A stretch of 14,182 nucleotides of DNA from Stramenopiles sp. TOSAG23-3 (Eukaryota; Sar). Shown piece after piece: positions 7,824 to 14,182 of this stretch (position 1 is the first letter of the stretch; each line of letters begins with the position of its first letter). The notes beneath the pieces were generated by a model. That model did no database searches, had not been told where the DNA came from, and saw only the letters and a program-made list of their open reading frames with translations. The stretch covers positions 1 to 14,182 of the forward strand of contig LT642582.1 of assembly GCA_900128585.1 (NCBI GenBank). Reading direction: 5' to 3'. Position numbers and translations under genes: made by a program.

Positions 7824-8143
7824 GTTATGTTGGTCGAAGTCAATCGCGTTACCTACCGTACGAGGAGAAACAATGAAAAGGTTTCCTCTACCCGCTTCTC
7901 TTTAAAAAAAATTAAGATACTTCTTCCTTCTTTCTTTGTCTTCCCCCCTACTTCCTACCCCCCTACTGTTTGTTCCATAATTTTTATATCTATATATTTT
8001 CTTTCTACCCGTAGTTTTCAAAAAAACGCGTGCGTTATTTTATTAGGTTATTAAATTTAAAAAAAAAAAATGTCGTCTTCTTCTTCTTTTCGGCGCATTT
8101 TTTTTTCTTTCTTCTTTCTTCTCCATCATCAATGTTGTATCGT

Positions 8144-8171
8144 TGGTATTAATACCAGGTACCGGTACCTG
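8144..8171. repeat. Two abutting perfect palindromes
   Basis: A 14-bp palindrome, tggtattaatacca (8144-8157), overlaps by two bases a 16-bp palindrome, caggtaccggtacctg (8156-8171). The first shares its 12-base core with the palindrome at 4038-4057. They lie about 320 bp upstream of the VHS-GAT start. A regulatory dyad or a hairpin is possible. Confidence 0.75.
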
Positions 8172-8320
8172 TCACCACCATCGCCCACACCACCAAACCT
8201 GGTATAATACAATATTACCATACTTATAATTGACTATTGGAATAGGACTCATCGTAGTAATTAAAATGTGAAGTATTTCACTTTATTATATTTTACATAA
8301 ATAACTAACTTCATAACTAA

Positions 8321-8371
8321 GAAAGAAAGAAAGAAAGAAAGAAAGATACAGATGATGAAAGAAAGAAAGAT
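8321..8371. repeat. GAAA microsatellite
   Basis: GAAA units run from 8321 to 8346 and again from about 8357 to 8371, separated by a short interruption. This is a simple sequence repeat with no coding potential. Confidence 0.9.
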
Positions 8372-8476
8372 AATTAATTACTATTGTATCGTACGTAGTG
8401 TAATACGTAATTAAAATACATTTTTAAATTTTTAGCTTCTTTTATTTAAATACAGGAGACAGGGTTAATATTATAT

Positions 8477-8507
8477 AGTATTAATACTGTTCGTATTAAA
8501 TAATACG
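8477..8507. repeat. Palindrome and adjacent hairpin
   Basis: The 12-bp palindrome agtattaatact (8477-8488) is again centred on TATTAATA. It is followed by cgtattaaataatacg (8492-8507), a 6-bp stem with a 4-base loop. In so AT-rich a region, chance formation is quite possible. Confidence 0.5.
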
Positions 8508-8703
8508 TTTTACTTTAAACTGTACTTGTATTTAATTTTAACAATACTGTAGCTTTTCATTCATTTCCTATCTATTTTTATTAATAGACCTACTTCTAAC
8601 CCTACCTCATTCACTCCCTTCATCACGCACAAGTTCATTAAAATATTTATGTGAATAATAGGATAATTATACTTAGTAGTATACAATTCCCCTAGAAAGA
8701 TAT

Positions 8704-8732
8704 GAAGGAAGGAAGGAAGGAAGGAAGGAAGG
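8704..8732. repeat. AAGG microsatellite
   Basis: About seven AAGG units in tandem, followed by an imperfect GGCAGG unit. This is a simple sequence repeat in the intergenic region. Confidence 0.9.
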
Positions 8733-9101
8733 CAGGAACCGCAGCGGCACGCCCGCACGCATAGCATAGAATAGCATAGTCTATAAATAATAATATAATA
8801 ATATAATAGAATAAAATTAAATATAGAATCTGTTTAATAATTGATAATCATAGTGTCTTCTTCTATATGGTGGATAGGAAAATTTCTTCATCATCGAAAA
8901 GAAAAGTTCGTATGATACGATACGAATGAGGGTATGCGTTACACACTTCTTACATGGTGGTGCGGTTTAATTTTCACAAAAAATTGCAAGATCGGAAATT
9001 CCAGATTTTTTACACATACGGTGCGTCTAGAGGGAGAGAGGAAGGGAAGAGATTGGTTTGATTAATTCAGTTGACAAAAAGCGATTGGGTGGTGGGTGCG
9101 G

Positions 9102-9134
9102 TGCGTTCGGGTAGAAAGTCTTGCGTTCGGGTAG
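9102..9134. repeat. 13-base direct repeat, 20-base period
   Basis: The unit tgcgttcgggtag occurs at 9102-9114 and 9122-9134 within a short GC-richer patch, roughly 185-215 bases beyond the E2 stop codon. Function is unknown. Confidence 0.8.
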
Positions 9135-9317
9135 GGCCGCATCGGGGCGCGTAGAGAAGTGTTGTGATCTTTATTATATGAAATTGAAAAATATCAAATC
9201 AAATCTTTAAAGCTTCTGATGCCATGCCGACAAAATACGAATTGCCTTTCACCGGAAACACAGGCGCAATAAAGCTTCGTGGTAAATATATGCAAACGCT
9301 TGCCAACCTCATCCGCG

Positions 9318-9838
9318 TTAGCACGCGAAATCGGAGGTCCATTTCTTTGCAGTTTCGTCGTACTTCTTCTTGTTGTCCTTAAAAAGAGCAGCTGCATCCG
9401 GCTCCAAGGCGTTGTCTGGGTTCGGCTCCGTCAGCATTTGCTTCAACGCTTCCAGAACGTACCGGGTGTTTAGTGTTGGCCCCCAGTTTTCGTTGAGCAA
9501 GTCTGCACAAATTTCACCAGTCTTTTTGATGTTTGGGTGGTAAATCTTCGTCAAGAACTTGACCTTCGGAGGCTTGAACGGATACTCCGCTGGGAACACC
9601 AAGTCGACGTTGAACACGCCGCCGTCGTACGGGGTGTCGGCTGGGCCCATCAACATGGCGTTCCAGTGCAGAAGATCATCTCCTACAGGACCTGCTGTCG
9701 CAAAGTCAGTTGGGTTCGCTTGCAAATCAGCGAGTTCCTACGTTTGAAAATAAAAGGAGGTTAGCGCGGGCGGGGGAGCAAGAAGAGGCGACGAAAACAT
9801 GGCATTTGCAAACTTACTTTGTTCAAACGGCGAGCCAT
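9318..9838 (-). CDS. UBC4: Ubiquitin-conjugating enzyme E2, Ubc4/UBE2D-like (exons 9818-9838 and 9318-9737)
   Basis: Exon 1 encodes only MARRLNK (9818-9838), and an 80-bp phase-0 intron joins it to ELADLQANPTDF and the rest of the UBC fold. The 146-residue product equals the usual UBE2D length. Visible E2 features are GPVGDDLLHW (24-32), the FPAEYPFKPPKVKF strand (55-68), the HPN motif (74-76), catalytic Cys84 in GEICADLL and Asp115 in the PNPDN loop. The enzyme takes ubiquitin from E1 as a thioester on Cys84 and passes it on with RING or HECT E3 ligases in cytosol and nucleus. Starting at the first Met inside exon 2 would delete most of the N-terminal helix that contacts E1 and E3, so the spliced start is preferred. 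It ends in an unusual terminal Cys. Some segments also resemble UBE2L3, so the exact subfamily is less certain than the E2 assignment. Confidence 0.93.
9738..9817 (-). other. Spliceosomal intron, 80 bp, phase 0
   Basis: Donor GTAAGTTTGC at 9817, acceptor AAACGTAG ending at 9738, and a CTAAC branch-point-like box at 9760-9764, about 23 bases from the 3' end and followed by a pyrimidine-rich tract. Removing it joins the conserved E2 N-terminal helix exactly in frame, so it is well supported. Confidence 0.92.
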
Positions 9839-10176
9839 CGGTAATAAATTCGGGGGTTACTAAGATCTTTCTAACAAACTTGGATGAAGTTACTTTACTG
9901 AATAAATGAATAGTATAGTCTCCCTTTCTTCTTTTTTTATTGTCGTTTCTGTGACACACAAACAGTTAAACTCTTCATATCAATCAATACTTCTCCCTTT
10001 ATAATAATAATACGCACTCTATAATAAAAAAACATTCATCTAAATTCTACTAAAATGATGAAGAATGAATAATAAATAAAAAAACGAAAAAAAAAAAAAG
10101 AAAAGATAATTGATAGAAGAAGAAATTATTAAAATAAATAAAATAAAATGTGACTGTATGTTAGTTGTTATTGTAT

Positions 10177-10210
10177 TTCTTCTTCTTCTTTCTTTCTTTC
10201 TTTCTTCTTC
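10177..10210. repeat. TTC/TTTC microsatellite
   Basis: A pure pyrimidine tract of TTC units, then TTTC units, then TTC units again. It is followed by a second short TTC cluster at about 10219-10231. Confidence 0.85.
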
Positions 10211-10613
10211 GGACCCGCCTTCTTCTTCTTTCGGCTGGGGAAGAACACCGAGCTAGCAGCAGGCAGCAGGATGGACTTATGTAATAAATATACGTAGCTA
10301 TTTTATTAGACGACTATGGGGGGACGGAGATTTTAAAAAACTACACAGCAAATAAAATTATATTTTTAAACATCTTTTTCTTTTTGTAGTTTAAGTGCTA
10401 TTATGCGTAGTATGTATATATTGAAAAATATACTATTTAAATATGTATACTATTATTTAATTAAGTATAATTAAACATATAATATTATACAAATGAATTA
10501 TATTTATTCCTTAAACTATTTGTTGGTGTTGTTTTGAGTTTTGTTCCCCATCCACAGTCGCGTCCACAGTGGTGGTTTCAAATGTAGTACCTTCTCCTCA
10601 TGATTTACATCGT

Positions 10614-10636
10614 CTAATAAATTGAACATTTATTAG
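10614..10636. other. Hairpin with 9-bp stem, possible 3'-end signal
   Basis: The arms ctaataaat (10614-10622) and atttattag (10628-10636) are perfectly complementary around the loop tgaac. The stem contains AATAAA on both strands. It lies about 225 bp beyond the SLC25A38-like stop and could mark its polyadenylation region. Function is inferred only from position and the AATAAA match. Confidence 0.4.
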
Positions 10637-10860
10637 CTTTTTCCCCTTTTTATTCTTTTGTAAATCGAAAAGTTTAAGAGAAAAGAGTTCCTCTGATCTC
10701 GTGTTTGTTCGCAAAAACATTTTTCATCAAAAGACACTACTAGTTTTATTTATAATTATTATTTTAGAAAAATTTCCCGTGCGTCGATTGCTGGCGTCTT
10801 CCGTTTTCCCCACCCCCAGTCTCCTTCGTTTCTTTCTTCCCGCAACCGCTGTTCACATGC

Positions 10861-11745
10861 TCAAAAGAAGGTTTCGTAAATTGTCCAGGTGATGGCAGTC
10901 GACAACGGGCGCTTCAGGACCCTCAAAAATAAGCCACGAGTAAACCCAATGCTTCCCTCGGTTGAAAAAATGCTCCTAAAGTATGCCCTTAATTCCCCTG
11001 TAAGTCTAGTTTGCTGCTGTATTTGCATTCTAGTCTTGATGACGTCGAACGGGTGGGTCATTAATGTAGCGATCGACCCGGCAGCCAGGCCTATCCCAAA
11101 ATTCAAGGTGGGCGGAATGGCAGCCTGGTCTTTCTTTACCATCCCTTGAAGGCTCTTGTAAAGCGCAAAGTATGTCCCCGAGTAGGGGACATCTCGCATC
11201 AGCGTCGGAAGAAATCCACTATAGAGTCCCCGGACACCTTCTTGACGAAAAATCTTCAAAACTCCGTCAAAAGTATTTCTGTACGAGTGGGTCTTGCTCA
11301 CTTCAAACCGGGTCTTCACCACCGTTACCGGGAGAGTCACGCTTGTCGCCACCGTTCGCGCCAGGCAACCGACCAGAAAGCTTTGCGACGGTAAAATCGT
11401 GGCTGCCAAGTGCCCCCCCGCCCCCGTCCCGTTTATCCTCCTTGCTTTCTCACAAAAATAGTCAAGGCTGCAGAAATAAATCCCTACCCCATAGCATACC
11501 CGCGACAGGCTCGGACCAACGCCTTTCCACAGGGCACTCGCACCCTCGTTCTTTACCACTCTACGTACAAGCGTTGACACCCTTAGCACCGCGTTCCCAT
11601 TTTTCATGTAATGATACTGATGGCGGGACTTCAAAAAGTCTAATGGTTGGAGCAACACTGCCGCCACACCACCGGCAAAGCCGCCTTTCAAAAACTTTCC
11701 CCCCTTATCGCCAACATACGCAGCAGCGTTGGACTTGGTATCCAT
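10861..11745 (-). CDS. SLC25A38: Mitochondrial carrier, SLC25A38/Hem25-like (glycine importer)
   Basis: The 294-residue protein has the three-repeat mitochondrial carrier layout with six transmembrane helices. The signature motifs are QPLDFLKSR (33-41), LPVTVVKTR (138-146) and HPFDVIKTR (231-239). In repeat 2, Thr replaces the usual acidic residue, a known trait of SLC25A38 (PxTVxKTR). Further matches to that subfamily are ALWKGVGPSLSR, GVGIYF, GLYSGFLPTLMRDVPYSGTYF and the C-terminal LKRPLSTAITWTIYE. SLC25A38 and yeast Hem25 import glycine into the mitochondrial matrix for the first step of haem synthesis in organisms using the C4 (ALA synthase) route. The protein is full length with one exon, and its ATG at 11745 precedes the first helix by a normal distance. 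It is divergent from the SH3 gene. If this organism makes ALA by the C5 route, the substrate role would need rethinking. Confidence 0.9.
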   Translation of the reverse strand: MDTKSNAAAYVGDKGGKFLKGGFAGGVAAVLLQPLDFLKSRHQYHYMKNGNAVLRVSTLVRRVVKNEGASALWKGVGPSLSRVCYGVGIYFCSLDYFCEKARRINGTGAGGHLAATILPSQSFLVGCLARTVATSVTLPVTVVKTRFEVSKTHSYRNTFDGVLKIFRQEGVRGLYSGFLPTLMRDVPYSGTYFALYKSLQGMVKKDQAAIPPTLNFGIGLAAGSIATLMTHPFDVIKTRMQIQQQTRLTGELRAYFRSIFSTEGSIGFTRGLFLRVLKRPLSTAITWTIYETFF

Positions 11746-12362
11746 TCAAAACCCACAGCAAGGGGACAAAGACCACGAGTAAATTTACCTCTACAACGTA
11801 ACCCCCCGCCCCCAATAATCCAAAGTCTTCGCAAACGCAATCAATACAAACAACCGGGTAATTCTAAAGTACAAAACAAACGCACTGAAGAACAAACAAC
11901 AAATATGAACCTTTATAGATTCAAATCAATTAATCTGCATCAACATTGTAATTAAGTAGACTATTAATTATTGGAATTATAGATATTTATATTTTTAATT
12001 TTATTAGAAGAAAGACACGACGACTATTTATTATTATTATTTATTATTATTATTAATATTTAAAATACTACTTATTTATTACTAGACGACTAGCATACTC
12101 TAGCAGCATGCATCTTCTTCTTCTGCTAAAAAAATTATAATTCAAATTAATAATAATTTTATTTATTAGGAACTATTATTATAAAAAATACTTTGTACGG
12201 TACCTTGTCGGTCGGAGGAGGGTTAAATAAGTCAAGAGAAGAAAGAAAAATTATCCGAACTATTTACTTTTTTTTGAATTGCCATGATTTTTTACATAGA
12301 GGGAAAGGAAAGTCAAAGGTTTTGTGTTTCTTTGAAAGCACGCCCGTTCGTTGCGTTTCGTA
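11746..12362. promoter_or_regulatory. Divergent intergenic region (SLC25A38-like / SH3 gene)
   Basis: This 617-bp spacer separates two outward-transcribed genes. The half next to the carrier gene (to about 11900) is C/A-rich on the plus strand and looks like a 5' UTR. A TATAAAGG match on the minus strand at 11910-11917 could be a TATA element for the carrier gene. The centre is nearly pure A/T with ATT repeats. On the SH3 side, an upstream ATG at 12284 opens a 42-codon frame that overlaps the main start. Confidence 0.5.
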
Positions 12363-13784
12363 ATGTCTCATTTGGGCCTCAAGGCAGGAGCTGTTGTTCG
12401 GGTAAAGTATGACTATAAGGCAACCTCTGTAAATGCTTTGAATTTGAAGAAGGGGGAATATTTAGTGGTCATGCGTACTAAAGGGGAGGATGAAAACACG
12501 GAAACCCCCACGTCAAATGCACCTGTTTGGGTCGCAGGCTGTAAAGTTGGCGGCGAGTCTGGCTATTTTCCTTCCAACTATGTTGAAATAATAGGGGGAC
12601 CGACCGCCAACACGGAGGAGAACATAGAGGAGTCGAGCGCACCCATAGAGGGCGTTCCATCTTCGAATGATTCGGACAGGGACCAACCAGCAGTAGAGTC
12701 GACCAACGTGGAAACGAATGAAAGAAATAGTGGTGCCTCCGACGCAGTCGCTTCAAACGCAAGAGTAGCGCAGGAGGAAACCCGAGTGGAAGAAGAGAAT
12801 AACCATGGTGGGCCTAAAAGTGTGAAGAAAAAGAAGTTACAGCCGAGGCCTGGTTTTGAATCAAGTCATATAAAGGATTGGCTTCGTCATCAGATAGAAT
12901 TCGCCGTATTGTCCGGAAACATGTTGCAGTTGGAGCTAGCGTTTAGTGTACGCAAGCAGGTCATGCGAAGTCATTCAGAAGCGGAGATGGCTGTCCTCCG
13001 CAACAAACTTGAACTTGAAAGAAAAGTTCGCCTGCTACTGTCCAGTCCCGCAAGGAACGTTAGCTTGGACACCGTTGCTGCCGCGTTGAAAGAAGGAAGC
13101 GGCTTGAACCACCGGTCCGCGCAAATGAAGAATTTAAGAAGCTTCAACGAGATATTGCAAAACAAAAATTTTCTGGCCATGTTTGAGTCGCTGCGAGCAC
13201 CGATGTTGGCTATTCCAACCATACAGGCTGCGAAAAGGGACCAAGTCCGTTCTATATTAAAAGAGAACAACTTGTCCCAGTTTGTCGCAATGTCAGTGCC
13301 AATTAATGTACAGGGCATTTTGTCTCAGCTGGGCAAGCTTAATTCTATATACGCTCGAGTGTCCCCGTCGATTATATTGCTCTTGAGTGAACATTTTGAT
13401 GTTTGTAAACTGGTTCCACCGTGGACATTTTCTCAGTGCGAAAGCATCACGACCAAGGTCTTAACGTCGTACCAACACTCGTTCAACAAAAGTATTGACA
13501 AATTTTTGCGCTTGTGCGAACCAAGCTACGTTGGAAGCAGAACAAGAAAATTGTCGCACCCACCTCCCACAGCAACAACAGTAGTGGACGATCGAACAGG
13601 CAGTACAGCCAAAGAGAAAACCGCCAATCTGATACTGAAACTGCCCGCTCTAAAATTAAGCGAAGCCATTATTTTGCTGTTGGAGAGGGCCGTTTGCCAG
13701 GAGCCTGCACCCGGGCTGGCTCAATGCACGATAGCTTGTGCCGCGGACGAGACAAAAGTCATGAAATTTATTCAAGCGCAATAA
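12363..13784 (+). CDS. SH3-domain protein with unrecognised helical C-terminal region
   Basis: The first in-frame ATG, at 12363, gives 473 residues. An N-terminal SH3 domain spans about 10-78, with VKYDYKA for the ALYDY motif, a LNLKKGEYLVV strand and a closing GGESGYFPSNYVEII. It has a longer-than-usual RT/n-Src region and lacks the typical WW pair at the centre (VWVAG instead). Residues 80-150 are a Glu/Ser/Asn-rich disordered linker, followed by a basic cluster KSVKKKKLQPRP (152-163) that could be a nuclear localisation or membrane-binding signal. Residues about 168-390 are predominantly helical by composition, starting with the HIKDWLRHQIEFAVLSGN stretch. After a Thr/Ser/Pro-rich break at 391-418, a last helical piece (419-472) follows. 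SH3 domains bind proline-rich partners, so an adaptor role is likely, but the C-terminal family is not recognised. Confidence 0.85.
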   Translation: MSHLGLKAGAVVRVKYDYKATSVNALNLKKGEYLVVMRTKGEDENTETPTSNAPVWVAGCKVGGESGYFPSNYVEIIGGPTANTEENIEESSAPIEGVPSSNDSDRDQPAVESTNVETNERNSGASDAVASNARVAQEETRVEEENNHGGPKSVKKKKLQPRPGFESSHIKDWLRHQIEFAVLSGNMLQLELAFSVRKQVMRSHSEAEMAVLRNKLELERKVRLLLSSPARNVSLDTVAAALKEGSGLNHRSAQMKNLRSFNEILQNKNFLAMFESLRAPMLAIPTIQAAKRDQVRSILKENNLSQFVAMSVPINVQGILSQLGKLNSIYARVSPSIILLLSEHFDVCKLVPPWTFSQCESITTKVLTSYQHSFNKSIDKFLRLCEPSYVGSRTRKLSHPPPTATTVVDDRTGSTAKEKTANLILKLPALKLSEAIILLLERAVCQEPAPGLAQCTIACAADETKVMKFIQAQ

Positions 13785-14111
13785 TTAAATCAAACCGGGT
13801 TGGTGTAAGAACAGTTGTCAAAAGCATAGCAAAGTGAGCATGAGAAGATTCACATTTTATTCGATCGGGAAAAAGAATGACGGTCATTGGTGATATGAGT
13901 ACCGTACGTAGATTATGAGTGAAAAGAATGAAGATTCTCCATTTTATTAAGTCAGATGTTGTAAATACCACAAATTATAAACAAAACCTTCATTTATTTC
14001 TTCTTTTCTTTTTGTTGTTAATGCTACAACGATGTTATCATATGTACATGTGAATTGATAAATCTATTTGATGCTATGATTATGCTATTAGTCGTTCTAT
14101 AATCTCCTTCT

Positions 14112-14182
<71 letters not shown>
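13785..14182. other. 3' flank of the SH3 gene
   Basis: An AT-rich spacer follows the stop codon at 13784. Short frames on either strand lack an ATG and protein-like character. It runs into the microsatellite that ends the window. Nothing else is supportable here. Confidence 0.6.
14109..14182. repeat. Long TTTC microsatellite at the window end
   Basis: About 17 consecutive TTTC units run to the last base, so the true length is unknown. Such a tract at a sequence end can mark an assembly break. Confidence 0.9.

Larger units (their letters stand above)
7824..9317. other. Long AT-rich intergenic region with microsatellites and palindromes
   Basis: This 1494-bp spacer is the largest in the window. 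It holds the promoter side of the VHS-GAT gene and the 3' flank of the E2 gene. It contains GAAA and AAGG microsatellites, an A-run near 8058-8070, palindromes at 8144-8171 and 8477-8488, and a short GC-richer stretch at about 9090-9160 with a 13-base direct repeat. A 68-codon minus-strand frame over the AAGG repeat (8561-8767) is not credible as a gene. No tRNA or other RNA gene was recognised. Confidence 0.6.
9839..10860. other. AT-rich intergenic region upstream of E2 and downstream of SLC25A38-like gene
   Basis: This 1022-bp spacer contains poly-A and TTC/TTTC repeats, a GC-richer patch at about 10209-10271 and a 9-bp-stem hairpin at 10614-10636. On the minus strand the patch can be read as a short Lys-rich frame, but no partner exon was found. 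Short frames elsewhere lack ATG starts or conserved character. No RNA gene was recognised. Confidence 0.6.

Noticed and set aside
8321-8371. CRISPR-like or telomere-like array
   Set aside because: Plain GAAA microsatellite with no spacers; other tandem repeats in the window are also simple sequence repeats.
8561-8767. 68-codon minus-strand frame through the AAGG repeat
   Set aside because: Its open length comes mainly from the microsatellite (PSFLPSFL); no conserved character.
10209-10271. Possible Lys-rich minus-strand exon preceded by an AG
   Set aside because: No donor exon or start could be linked to it, and the Lys/Glu run comes from the TTC/TTTC repeat.
13768-13971. 67-codon minus-strand frame after the SH3 gene
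   Set aside because: It starts without ATG, overlaps the SH3 stop region and has no protein-like features.

Overview
This is a nuclear genome segment of a microbial eukaryote. Coding regions are GC-balanced. The spacers are very AT-rich and carry TTC/TTTC/GAAA/AAGG microsatellites. Two short introns (81 and 80 bp) share a GTAAGT donor, a CTAAC branch-point-like box and an AG acceptor. The proteins are eukaryotic: a Ubc4-like E2, a VHS-GAT endosomal adaptor, a mitochondrial SLC25 carrier, an RMD1/RMND1 protein and an SH3 protein. The standard code fits all genes. Gene density is high (eight genes in 14 kb) and most genes lack introns, which fits a compact protist genome (alga, stramenopile or similar). 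I cannot place the lineage further from sequence alone.

Layout, left to right. (1) 145-999, minus: a secreted protein made of two copies of a lysozyme/SLT-like domain that appears to lack the usual catalytic Glu. (2) 1519-3456, minus: a 645-residue secreted protein with three C-x4-C repeats, a beta-rich middle and a C-terminal part carrying a DGNHR motif. (3) 3453-3740, minus: a spliced 68-residue single-pass membrane protein whose stop overlaps the start of gene 2 in an ATGA. (4) 4437-5540, plus: an RMD1/RMND1-family mitochondrial membrane protein. (5) 6076-7823, minus: a VHS-GAT (TOM1/TOL-like) adaptor whose frame is broken at a 13-base C/G run. (6) 9318-9838, minus: a two-exon Ubc4/UBE2D-like E2. 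(7) 10861-11745, minus: an SLC25A38/Hem25-like mitochondrial glycine carrier. (8) 12363-13784, plus: an SH3 protein with an unrecognised helical C-terminal region. The window ends inside a long TTTC microsatellite.

The genes do not form an obvious pathway. Genes 5 and 6 could both serve ubiquitin-dependent endosomal sorting, and genes 4 and 7 are both mitochondrial, but this may be chance. Genes 3 and 4, and genes 7 and 8, are divergent pairs sharing AT-rich spacers. Genes 4 and 5 are convergent.

The most notable points are the hidden spliced microprotein gene with its bacterial-style ATGA overlap, the apparently inactive tandem lysozyme-like protein, the three-part secreted DGNHR protein, the homopolymer frameshift in the VHS-GAT gene, and repeated perfect palindromes centred on TATTAATA in two intergenic regions.
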